A DNA stretch of 64,000 bases from Caulobacterales bacterium (GTDB lineage: Bacteria; Pseudomonadota; Alphaproteobacteria; Caulobacterales; Caulobacteraceae): contig JAEKKJ010000007.1 in assembly GCA_019510435.1 (NCBI GenBank), positions 186,001-250,000 of the forward strand, read 5' to 3'. How positions within the stretch are numbered: the stretch's first letter is position 1; each line of letters begins with the position of its first letter. Positions 7,521 to 15,552 of this stretch are shown piece after piece. The notes beneath the pieces are model-generated. The model was not told the origin of the DNA. It was given only the letters and a program-made list of their open reading frames with translations, and searched no databases. The position numbers and the translations under genes are program-made.

Positions 7521-9665
7521 TCAGAAATTCCGATTGAACGTGAGGGTCACCGTACGCCCGCGGCCGGCGAAATAGTTCTGGAAGATGTCCACCTGCGACG
7601 AGGACAGGAAGTAGAAGCGGTTGGTCAGGTTCTCGACGCCTAGGGAGAACGTCCCGACACCCTCGAACTCGTAATTCGCCGTGAGGTCGAACAGGGTGTA
7701 GCCGTGGGTGCGCTCTTCGGTCGGTTGGCCGGCGTTGATATGCCGGCCGAGGATCGAGGTGGAGCCGAGGATCACCGAGCCGTTCGGCGCGAAGCGCCAC
7801 TCGGCCGACGCGGTCAGCTTGTCGGGGCTGATGTTGACCGTGCCCAAGGTGACGTCCAGCGGGGCGGTGATGTTGTTGGCCGCCGTCGTCACGCCGTGCA
7901 CGTGGGAATAGAGCAGGTTCAGCTTGACGGTGGAGGTCGGCCGGTACTCGGCGGTGAAATCGATCCCGTTGATGCGGATCGGACGCCGGTTGAGGATGTA
8001 GTCCTTCGTGACCGGATCCACGGAGAGGGTCGAGCCCAGGTCCGACTTCGATACGTAGTACGATCCGCCGATGCTGCCGGCGCTGCCGCGCCAGCTGAAG
8101 CCGATCTCCCGGTTCTTGAAGATCACCGCCTGCAGGTCGAGCAGGCCCTCCACCGACTTGCCGGGCACGTTCACGTTGCGCAGCGGAATGCCCACGTTCG
8201 GCAGGGTGAACCCTTCGCTGTAGGAGGCGAAGGTCGAGAAGCCGCCGCCCACGCGCCAGATCGCCCCGGCGTTGAACAGGTCGTTGTCGTAGGTGAGCTT
8301 GCCGCCCTTCACCGCAACGCGGTTGCGGAAATAGGTGGTCGTGTAGTCGTCGACATTCACGTGTCCGGCCTCATGGCGCAGGCCGCCGGTCAGCGAGACG
8401 GGGCCGACGTCGTAGGACAGCTGCGCATAGGGTCCGAAGCTGGTGTAGGAGAGCGGCGGCACCCAGATGCGGTTGGTGAGCGCGAGCCGCTGCTGGGTGT
8501 TGTCGTGGACCGCGTCGACCCCGAACCGCAACTCCAGGCCGCTGAGCAGGAAATCGCGGCGCGTGTACGAGGTGCGCAGCCCGTATTTCTTCGACAGGAT
8601 CTCGGACTGGTCGACCAGCGTGCCCAGGGGCGCGATCAGCGGGTCCTGGCGGTCGGCGCTGTTGTCGCCCGGGAACCGCATCGCCTGGCGCGCCACATAG
8701 GCCGTGGCCACCAGGCTGCCGCCGAACAGCGCGTCGTGGCTGTAGTTGAGCGCATATTGCTGGAACTCGTTGAACTCGGTGCCCGCCAGCGACACCCCGC
8801 CGGTGCCCGTCGGCGGGCCGGGCTCGGCGGTGTCGGGGATCCCCAGGGCGCGACTGCCGGCGACGTAGTGGTAGTTGCCCTTGCTGGAGAGCTTGAAGTA
8901 GCTGGCTTCGCCCTCGATGCGCTGGGCGTCGCCCTCGCCGAAGTTGTAGCCGGTCTTCAGGAAGATGTTGCGCTGGCGGGAGTCGGCCAGCGAGCTCGAC
9001 GCGCTGAGCCCGATGCGACGGCCATGGGCGTCATAGGTGATGCCGCGGTCCACATAGGCGGCGGCCAGGAACACGTCGAAGCGGTCCTTCTTGATGGCGA
9101 CGTTGCCGCCGATCTTCCAGACCTCGCTGTCGTCGCGGAACTGGCTGCCGATGCGGGCCGTGACCCCATAGTGGACGCCGGGCTCGGTGGCGCGGCGCGA
9201 GATGTAGTTGATGATGCCCCCGGCCGCGCCGATGCCCTCGGAGGCGGAGGCGCCGCCGATCACCTCGATGCGGGCCACCGTCGACATGTCGGTGAAGGTG
9301 GCGTTGCGGCTGCCGTCGCGCAGCGGCGTGCTCTGCGGTATGCCGTCGAACAGGTAGAGCGCGGTGCGCCCGCGCATGGTCTCGCCCAGGGTGTTCAGCG
9401 TCTGGTTCGATTCCGAGTAGCCCGGCACGGTGCGGGCGAGCACGGCGGTCGCGTCCTCGGTCAAGGTCAGCGTCCGCTTCACCTCGGTCTCGCTGACGAC
9501 GGTGACGGCGCCGGGGATCTTGTCGACCGCCTTGGGCGTGCGCGTTCCCGTCACGATGACTTCGGCCACGCCCCCATCGGCCGCCGTCGAGGCCTGTGCG
9601 TAGGCCGCGGTGCACACCGTGCTGAGCAGCAGCGAGCCGAGCGTCACCCGAGCAGAGTTGCTCAT
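7521..9665 (-). CDS. TonB-dependent outer-membrane receptor
   Basis: The product is 714 aa from ATG 9665, chosen because a signal peptide (MSNSARVTLGSLLLSTVCTA…AYAQA) follows it and a purine-rich RBS (GGGGGGAAGG) precedes it; the frame is open further upstream. The plug domain shows EVIVTGTRTPKAVDKIPGAV (TonB-box/plug start) and IEVIGGASASEGIGAAGGII. The barrel ends in aromatic TLTFNRNF. It should import a ligand across the outer membrane using TonB–ExbBD energy. It leads the catabolic operon, so an oligosaccharide is more likely than a siderophore. The promoter lies in the divergent spacer with the CitE-like gene. Confidence 0.9.
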   Translation of the reverse strand: MSNSARVTLGSLLLSTVCTAAYAQASTAADGGVAEVIVTGTRTPKAVDKIPGAVTVVSETEVKRTLTLTEDATAVLARTVPGYSESNQTLNTLGETMRGRTALYLFDGIPQSTPLRDGSRNATFTDMSTVARIEVIGGASASEGIGAAGGIINYISRRATEPGVHYGVTARIGSQFRDDSEVWKIGGNVAIKKDRFDVFLAAAYVDRGITYDAHGRRIGLSASSSLADSRQRNIFLKTGYNFGEGDAQRIEGEASYFKLSSKGNYHYVAGSRALGIPDTAEPGPPTGTGGVSLAGTEFNEFQQYALNYSHDALFGGSLVATAYVARQAMRFPGDNSADRQDPLIAPLGTLVDQSEILSKKYGLRTSYTRRDFLLSGLELRFGVDAVHDNTQQRLALTNRIWVPPLSYTSFGPYAQLSYDVGPVSLTGGLRHEAGHVNVDDYTTTYFRNRVAVKGGKLTYDNDLFNAGAIWRVGGGFSTFASYSEGFTLPNVGIPLRNVNVPGKSVEGLLDLQAVIFKNREIGFSWRGSAGSIGGSYYVSKSDLGSTLSVDPVTKDYILNRRPIRINGIDFTAEYRPTSTVKLNLLYSHVHGVTTAANNITAPLDVTLGTVNISPDKLTASAEWRFAPNGSVILGSTSILGRHINAGQPTEERTHGYTLFDLTANYEFEGVGTFSLGVENLTNRFYFLSSSQVDIFQNYFAGRGRTVTLTFNRNF

Positions 9666-9738
9666 CCTTCCCCCCAATCTTTGGTTCTTTTCTGCCGCGA
9701 TAGTAGGGGCAGCCGCGCAGCCGATTAAATTGGCAAAC

Positions 9739-9877
9739 GCTGCGTTCAAACGTGGGCTTTTGTGGTTTCTGACGATCCTACCCTTGGCGCCGCCTCCGGC
9801 CAGCGCCGCCGCCAAACTGGCGCGATCCTGTCGGCGCCTATGCGCAGACCCAAGAATTGCTTGCGTCTGAACGCAGC
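9739..9877. promoter_or_regulatory. inverted-repeat pair in divergent promoter region
   Basis: The 281-bp spacer between the TonB receptor and the CitE-like gene contains GCTGCGTTCAAACG at 9739–9752 and its near-perfect inverse CGTCTGAACGCAGC at 9864–9877 (13/14 match). The arms are about 110 bp apart and flank the region where both promoters must lie. This would suit a dimeric regulator binding two sites, for instance the LysR protein encoded at the end of the divergent operon. No -35/-10 pair is clear enough to call. Confidence 0.45.
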
Positions 9878-9946
9878 GCCACGCGCGCCATCCGGCGCTA
9901 TCAGAGACGGGCGGCGACGGCAGATCGCGCGGGGAGGGACGGTGTC

Positions 9947-10804
9947 ATGCGCAGCAAGCTGTTCGTTCCGGCCACGCGCCCCGAGTTCTTCGCCAAGGCC
10001 CTGGCGGGCGAGGCCGACGCGATCTCCTTCGATCTGGAAGATTCGGTCCCCGAAGACGCCAAGGCGCAGGCGCGCGCAAACCTTCGGCGATTCCTGGGCT
10101 CGGACGCGGCGAACGGCGCCCGGTCCGACAAGCGGATCATCGTGCGCGTGAACGCCCTGGCCACGCCGCACTTCGCGGCCGACCTCGCCGCCCTCGCGGG
10201 GTTGCCAGTGGACCTCCTCAACCTGCCCAAGGCCGACGGCGCGCAGGACGTGCAGACGGCCGCGGCTCGGGCCGCAACGCTGGGGGACGGGTCCGCGCCG
10301 CCCATCGGGCTGTTGCCCAATATCGAGACGGCGCAGGCGCTCGCCCGCGCGGCCGAGATCGCCGGCGCCCATCCCACAGTCGCCGGGCTGCAGGTCGGGC
10401 TCAACGACCTCTTCGAACCGCTCGGGATTGACCGCGGCAACCTCTCGCATGTCCATGCCGCGCTCTGGGCGGTGCGACTGGCCAGCGCGCAAGCCGGCGG
10501 TTTCGCCTATGACGGCGCCTATGCGGACCTGGCGGACGAGGACGGCTTTCGGCGCGAAGCGGAGCTCTCCCGGTCCCTGGGGTTCCTGGGCAAGAGCTGC
10601 ATCCATCCCAGGCAGGTGGCCATCGCCAATGCGGTGTTCGATCGAAGCGCCGGCGAGCTCGCGCGGGCGCGGCGCATCGTGGCGGCGGCGCGCGAGGCCG
10701 CGGCGGCCGGCAGGGGCGCCTTCCTGCTGGAGGGACGGATGATCGACCGGCCGGCGATCGCGCAGGCCGAGGCGGTGCTGGCCCGGTCGGAGCGCGGACG
10801 ATGA
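9947..10804 (+). CDS. CitE-like HpcH/HpaI aldolase (CoA-ester lyase type)
   Basis: The product is 285 aa from ATG 9947, which has GGGGAGGGAC just upstream; the frame is open earlier but without family homology. Conserved CitE features are MRSKLFVPATRPEFF (start), ADAISFDLEDSVPEDAK (Mg-binding acidic residues), IIVRVNALAT, and GLLPNIETAQAL. The GKSCIHPRQVAIANAVF motif near the C terminus is also typical. Relatives cleave citryl-, malyl- or citramalyl-CoA, releasing acetyl-CoA and a 2-oxo acid. The island also encodes a CoA-transferase that could make such a thioester. The stop overlaps the next ATG (ATGA), so the two are translationally coupled. Confidence 0.88.
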   Translation: MRSKLFVPATRPEFFAKALAGEADAISFDLEDSVPEDAKAQARANLRRFLGSDAANGARSDKRIIVRVNALATPHFAADLAALAGLPVDLLNLPKADGAQDVQTAAARAATLGDGSAPPIGLLPNIETAQALARAAEIAGAHPTVAGLQVGLNDLFEPLGIDRGNLSHVHAALWAVRLASAQAGGFAYDGAYADLADEDGFRREAELSRSLGFLGKSCIHPRQVAIANAVFDRSAGELARARRIVAAAREAAAAGRGAFLLEGRMIDRPAIAQAEAVLARSERGR

Positions 10805-13236
10805 GGCGGCTGGCCGCCGCCATCCGCAGGCTCCTCCTGGCATGCCTGCTGCTGCTGACCTGTCTCGCGGCGCCGGCCATCGCGGCCGACAGCGTGTCCT
10901 CGGTCAGGCGGACCCCGCTGCCCCCGCTCGGGGACGATGGTTCGCCCGCGACGTTCGTCGCCTTGGACGGAAGGCCGGTCGTCATCCAGCGGAGTGCGGC
11001 GCATGTGCTGGCGTCCGACAGGCGTGGCTGGACCCCGCTCGATCGGCGGCGGCTCGACCCCGATCTTCCGATCGCCGGCAGCGCCACCGAGGGCCAGCGC
11101 GCCGTCCTGTTGCTGGGGCAGGCCCGCGGCCCTGTCCAGGGCCTGGCCCTGCTGCGGCTGGAGGGCGATGCGCTGCGGGTGGAACCGGCGCCGCCGCTGC
11201 CGACGCAGCTCGCCTCAGCGCAGGCTGCGATCCAGGCCGACAGCCTGTTCCTCGCCGGGCTCGCCGCCGACGGCTCGCCGCGGTTCTTCCGCCTGGCGCT
11301 GTCCGGGGCGTCGCGCCGATGGTTGGCCGAGTCCGCCTGGACCGGCGCCGGAAGGCCCGACGACCTGGCGGCGCAAGGCGCTGGGCTCCTCCTCTCCGTC
11401 GATGCAGGCCGACGCCAGCTGCGCTGGACCGCGAAGGACGGCTGGCAAGCGCGGACCGCGGCGCCTGGTCCGGTCGTTGCGGGCTCGGGCCGCGCCATTG
11501 GCCAGGCCGATGTCCTCTACCTGCTGGGGGATGGCCAGGGCGGCGCCAGCCTCTACGGCTACAGCACCATCACCGACGCCTGGGCCCCGCTGGGCGCGCG
11601 CCTGCCCGGCGATGTGATGGCCACGCTGCCGTTCGGCGACGGCCTGCTCTCGGTGTGGCGACGGGACGGCCGCTTCGAATTCAGCGCCGCGGAACTCGTG
11701 CTGCAACGCCGCGCCCTCAACGGCCTCGATTGGGCGGTGATCGGCCTCTACATGGCCGCGATGCTGGGGGTGGGGTTCTATTTCTACCGTCGCGCCAAGC
11801 AGGGCTCGTCCAGCGAGTTCTTCCTCGGCAGCCGCACCATTCCGTTCTGGGCCGCCGGCGTCAGCATGTTCGCGGTCAACACCAGCTCGATCAGCTACCT
11901 GGCGATCCCGGCCAAGGCGTTCGACACCGACTGGGAATATTTCATGTCCAAGGTCGTGACGGTCCTTGGCCTGGTCTTCGTCGCGGTCTGGGTGATCCCG
12001 ATCTTCCGGCGGCTCAGCCTGGTGTCGGTCTACAACTACCTGGAGCTGCGGTTCCACCCGGCGATCCGGCTGCTGGTGAGCGGCCTCAGCATCATGATGC
12101 ACGTGGGCGGCCGGATGGGGATCGTCCTGCTGCTCCCCGCGCTCGCCATCGGGACGATCACCGGCGCGAACGTCGCCTTGTGCATCCTCATCCTGGGCGT
12201 CTGCACCATCATCTACACGGCCATGGGCGGCATGCGCGCGGTGGTGTGGACCGACTTCTTCCAGACCATCGTGCTGATGGGCGGGGCGATCTTCGCCATC
12301 GGCTTCATCGTCCATGCCCTGGGCGTCGGCCCGATCTACGAAACGGCGATGCAGTTCCACAAGACCAAGCTGGTGAACACCAGCTTCGACTTCACCCAGC
12401 CGACGATCTGGGGGTTCATCATCCTGATCCTGTTCGACACCGTGCTGACGTTCCCCAAGGACCAGGTCCTGATGCAGCGCGCGCTCTCGACCTCGTCCGC
12501 CAAACAGGCGAGTCGCTCCGTCTGGCTGTTCGGCGCGGTGCTGCTGCCCGGCGGGTTCATCTTCTACCTCATGGGCACCATGCTGTTCGCCTACTACCGG
12601 GCCAATCCCGGCCGGCTGGATCCGCTCCTGCCGATCGATGCGGTGTTCCCCTCCTTCATCGGCGCCGAGCTGCCCCACGGGGTCACGGGGCTCATCATCG
12701 CCGGCCTGTTCGCCGCGGCCATGGGCTCGCTCTCGGGGACCATCAACAGCGTGGCGACCTTGCTGTCGGTGGACTTCTACGAGCGGTTCACCAAGACGCC
12801 CTCGCCGACGAAGACCGTACGCTTCGCGGAGTGGATGACGGTGGTGATCGGGGCGGCCGGGATCGGGCTCGCCATCCTCCTGTCGACCCTGAACATCCGC
12901 TCCCTGCTGGACCTGACGATCGAGCTGTTCGGCCTCCTGGGGGGTAGCTGCGCGGGCGCCTATACGCTGGGGATGTTCACCCGCCGCGCCAACTGGCAGG
13001 GGGTCGCCATCGGCATCGTCGGGGCCACCCTGCTGACGTTCACCGCCCGGGCCTACGGCCTGGTCCACCCGTATTTCTACTTGGCCATTGCGATCGTGAC
13101 ATCGATCGTAGTTGGATATGCGGCGAGCCTGTTCTTTCCGCCGCCGCAAGGTTCGCTGGAGGGCCTGACGATCCGCACCGGTGGCGATCGGACGGTGGCG
13201 AGCGAGGAGCCCGCGCGATCGACATCAACTTCCTGA
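10801..13236 (+). CDS. kelch-type periplasmic domain fused to sodium:solute symporter
   Basis: The 811-aa protein starts with a signal peptide (LLLACLLLLTCLAAPAIAA). Residues about 30–280 form a beta-propeller-like region with kelch-style repeats (VLYLLGDGQGGASLYGYS, then WAPLGARLPG). From about residue 308 an SSS transporter follows, with ALNGLDWAVIGLYMAAMLGVG, SVSMF-type region AAGVSMFAVNTSSISYLA, MGGMRAVVWTDFFQ, and GLFAAAMGSLSGTINSVATL. Such fusions resemble NanM-like mutarotase/epimerase propellers joined to sialic-acid-type symporters. The propeller would present the correct anomer to the Na+-coupled inner-membrane carrier. Substrate is unproven; context says sugar or sugar acid. Confidence 0.85.
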   Translation: MRRLAAAIRRLLLACLLLLTCLAAPAIAADSVSSVRRTPLPPLGDDGSPATFVALDGRPVVIQRSAAHVLASDRRGWTPLDRRRLDPDLPIAGSATEGQRAVLLLGQARGPVQGLALLRLEGDALRVEPAPPLPTQLASAQAAIQADSLFLAGLAADGSPRFFRLALSGASRRWLAESAWTGAGRPDDLAAQGAGLLLSVDAGRRQLRWTAKDGWQARTAAPGPVVAGSGRAIGQADVLYLLGDGQGGASLYGYSTITDAWAPLGARLPGDVMATLPFGDGLLSVWRRDGRFEFSAAELVLQRRALNGLDWAVIGLYMAAMLGVGFYFYRRAKQGSSSEFFLGSRTIPFWAAGVSMFAVNTSSISYLAIPAKAFDTDWEYFMSKVVTVLGLVFVAVWVIPIFRRLSLVSVYNYLELRFHPAIRLLVSGLSIMMHVGGRMGIVLLLPALAIGTITGANVALCILILGVCTIIYTAMGGMRAVVWTDFFQTIVLMGGAIFAIGFIVHALGVGPIYETAMQFHKTKLVNTSFDFTQPTIWGFIILILFDTVLTFPKDQVLMQRALSTSSAKQASRSVWLFGAVLLPGGFIFYLMGTMLFAYYRANPGRLDPLLPIDAVFPSFIGAELPHGVTGLIIAGLFAAAMGSLSGTINSVATLLSVDFYERFTKTPSPTKTVRFAEWMTVVIGAAGIGLAILLSTLNIRSLLDLTIELFGLLGGSCAGAYTLGMFTRRANWQGVAIGIVGATLLTFTARAYGLVHPYFYLAIAIVTSIVVGYAASLFFPPPQGSLEGLTIRTGGDRTVASEEPARSTSTS

Positions 13237-14123
13237 AGACCTTCGTCGCGGTCGTCGACCAGGGCTCCATGGCCGCGGCCGCGCGCACGCTCAATATCAG
13301 CCCCTCGGCGATCGCACAGCAACTGCATGCGCTGGAGCGGGAGCTGGGCGCGACCCTGATCGTCCGCGTCGGGCGCACCGTGCGCATGACCGAGCAGGGC
13401 GGGCGCATCCTCAATCAGGCCCGGCAGCTGCTGCGCGACGCCGCCGAACTGCGCCGGATCGCCAATGACGGCGAGGTCGGCGGGGAGCTGCGCCTCGGCG
13501 CCTGCACGACGGCGCTGGTCGGGATGCTCCCCGAGATCCTGACGCGCGTCAGCGCCAAGTTCCCGCAGGTCAACGTCCACATCCGGTCGGGCAATTCGGC
13601 CCAGCTCTATGCCGAGGTCGAGGCGGGAAACCTGGACGCGGCCTATGTGCTGGAGGCGCCGTACCTGCTGCCCAAGACCTGCGACTGGACGATGCTGCGC
13701 GAGGAGCTGCTGATCGTCCTGGCCCCGCAGCGGCTGGCGCACCGCCACCCGCATGACCTGCTCGCCCACGAGCCGCTGATCCGCTACGACCGCGATCAGT
13801 GGGGCGGCCTGCGGGCCGAGGAATACCTGCGAAAGGCGGGCATTCGGCCGGTCGAGCGCTTCGAGCTCAACGCCCTGAACTCCATCGCGGTGATGGTCGA
13901 CCGGGGCCTGGGCGTGTCCCTGGTGCCGGACTGGTCTCCGCCGTGGCCGGAGGGCTTGGACTTGGCGCGGCTGCCGCTGCCGGAGCCCTGCGTGGGCCGT
14001 CGCGTCGGCATCGTCTGGTCGCGCGCCACCATCCGCATGGGGCTGCTGGGCGTGCTGCTCGAAGAAAGCGTGGCGGCGAACGGGGGGCCGCTGCCGGTCC
14101 CGAGGCGCAAGCTCCGCCGCTGA
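13218..14123 (+). CDS. LysR-family regulator with apparent ATC start
   Basis: The LysR winged helix begins DINFLKTFVAVVDQGSMAAA, but the first canonical in-frame start is ATG 13269, which would remove helix 1. Upstream in frame there is no ATG, GTG or TTG. ATC at 13218 stands where Met would be, and GAGGAG (13204–13209) lies 8 nt before it. From ATC the product is 301 aa, normal for the family; from 13269 it is 284 aa. The start overlaps the end of the symporter gene by 19 bp. The C-terminal ligand-binding domain is intact (LRLGACTTALVGMLPEIL…). It probably regulates the island in response to a substrate-derived acid. Confidence 0.8.
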   Translation: MDINFLKTFVAVVDQGSMAAAARTLNISPSAIAQQLHALERELGATLIVRVGRTVRMTEQGGRILNQARQLLRDAAELRRIANDGEVGGELRLGACTTALVGMLPEILTRVSAKFPQVNVHIRSGNSAQLYAEVEAGNLDAAYVLEAPYLLPKTCDWTMLREELLIVLAPQRLAHRHPHDLLAHEPLIRYDRDQWGGLRAEEYLRKAGIRPVERFELNALNSIAVMVDRGLGVSLVPDWSPPWPEGLDLARLPLPEPCVGRRVGIVWSRATIRMGLLGVLLEESVAANGGPLPVPRRKLRR

Positions 14124-14244
14124 AGCCGGGGCGGGCTGGCTGCGCTGTGAACAGGCTGACGGCGCCATCGCGGGATGACGACCGCGAGCGAAAGCAGCGC
14201 CTCGCGCATGGTCGCGCAGCGGGATCAGATCCGTCGAATCGCCT

Positions 14245-14823
14245 TCAGTGGACGCCGGCGAAGCCGCGAATGGGAGAGACCGGTTCGTGGACCTTGCGGA
14301 TGAGGAGTTCGGATTCCGGTGTGCCGCCGCGCAGCCGGGCGAGCCAGTCCTCTGGGTCGAATTCGACGCCCACTGGGTTGAGGGCCATCTCCTCGCCGCG
14401 GATGAACTCATTGCACCCGCCCCCGGCAAAGGCGTCGACCTGGAACTCCATCTGGTTGCCGTCGGGATCAGCGTAGTACAGCGAGGCTGTAAGCCCGTGG
14501 TGCACGCACCAGTACGGCGTGACACCTCTCGCCTTCAGCTCGGCGTAGTTCTCGAGCAGATCAGTGATCGTCGCGTTCGTGTACGCGACGTGATCCACGC
14601 CGACCGCCCCGCGCCTGTCGGACACAGCCGTCCCATCAGGATCGACCACAGCCAAGTTGAGGAACGCGAACCTGTGATGCTCGTCGTCATAGGTCAGGAA
14701 GGCCATGGCGGGGTTCTCATGCTGAACCTGAGCGCCGAACACCGTCTCGTACCATCCGAGCATCTCCTCGAAACGGCGGGTGCGATAGACCACGTGAGCA
14801 AACATCGTCGGCTTGCGGGGCAC
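14245..14823 (-). CDS. VOC-family extradiol-dioxygenase-like protein
   Basis: The GTG at 14823 is preceded by AAGGAG at optimal spacing and gives a 192-aa product starting MPRKPTMFAHVVYRTRRFEEM; the frame is open further but without homology. The fold is a vicinal-oxygen-chelate type with probable Fe(II) ligands: His in FAHVVYR, His in VGVDHVAYTN, and Glu in DGNQMEFQVDAF. ENPAMAFLTYDDEHHRFAFLN resembles biphenyl-2,3-diol dioxygenase-like and glyoxalase proteins of unknown substrate. It is a single gene transcribed away from the tRNA, at the tRNA-proximal end of the island. Its link to the sugar genes is unclear. Confidence 0.82.
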   Translation of the reverse strand: MPRKPTMFAHVVYRTRRFEEMLGWYETVFGAQVQHENPAMAFLTYDDEHHRFAFLNLAVVDPDGTAVSDRRGAVGVDHVAYTNATITDLLENYAELKARGVTPYWCVHHGLTASLYYADPDGNQMEFQVDAFAGGGCNEFIRGEEMALNPVGVEFDPEDWLARLRGGTPESELLIRKVHEPVSPIRGFAGVH

Positions 14824-15125
14824 GTCGAGACTCCTTGGCTGTCGTACTAGGGTTCGTGGTTTGTGAACCACGTTACGCGACGCGGGCGCCGGTGGCGAGT
14901 GCGGGCGGCCGTGCTGACCCGCGCGACTACCGCGCCACATGAGTGGGCTTTCCGAACGTCACCATTCGGTCGGGTTGGGAAAGTGGCTCGGCTCAACAAC
15001 TGGAGCCGCTCCGCTGCGCCGACATCGCCGGGGAGGCGGCCAGCGACCTGGGCGCACCGCGCCCACCGGCGGCGCTACCCCGGTGCAACCTCGGCCGGAT
15101 TTAGGTTGGCAATGGAGGTGAGGGC

Positions 15126-15158
15126 GATCTCCCAACCCTTTGAAAAGGTTGGGAGATC
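15126..15158 (-). terminator. perfect 12-bp hairpin immediately 3' of tRNA-Thr
   Basis: GATCTCCCAACC (15126–15137) and GGTTGGGAGATC (15147–15158) form a perfect 12-bp stem with a 9-nt loop. It begins one base beyond the CCA of the minus-strand tRNA-Thr. There is no strong U-tract, so it may act as a 3'-processing stop or factor-assisted terminator. It lies at the island junction. Between it and the dioxygenase GTG at 14823 I see no gene in about 300 bp. Confidence 0.6.
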
Positions 15159-15159
15159 A

Positions 15160-15234
<75 letters not shown>

Positions 15235-15330
15235 GAAGGCGGGCGCTATAGCGGTCGTCGGGCGCGGCGTGAAGCCCCAATTTGGCGGATGGGCGCTTGA
15301 CGGGCGAGGCCGCTCGCCGCACCTGAGGGC

Positions 15331-15465
15331 ATGGCCGACGCCCAGAAGTCCGGGAAGGACGACCGCGAAGCCAAGCTGGCGCAGGCGCTGCGGGCCAACC
15401 TTCGGCGGCGCAAGGCCGCGCCTCAACCGAAGCCGCCAGAATCCTCCACTGAAACCAAATCCTGA
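15331..15465 (+). CDS. small conserved basic protein upstream of murA
   Basis: ATG 15331 opens a 44-aa frame: MADAQKSGKDDREAKLAQAL, then RANLRRRKAAPQPKPP, ending TETKS. The central REAKLAQALRANLRRRKA motif is, from memory, shared by small proteins encoded before murA in many alphaproteobacteria. It is a charged helix with a Pro-rich tail and no membrane segment. It is co-directional with murA, 87 bp upstream. Function is unknown; its size and conserved position suggest a real gene rather than leader noise. Confidence 0.65.
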   Translation: MADAQKSGKDDREAKLAQALRANLRRRKAAPQPKPPESSTETKS

Positions 15466-15552
15466 CGGCCTTTCCGCAATCCGGCCCGCGCGCTAGATAA
15501 CGCCTGAAGCGGACGCGGCTCGCGCGGCCCGACCTTACGCGAAGGACAGCGA

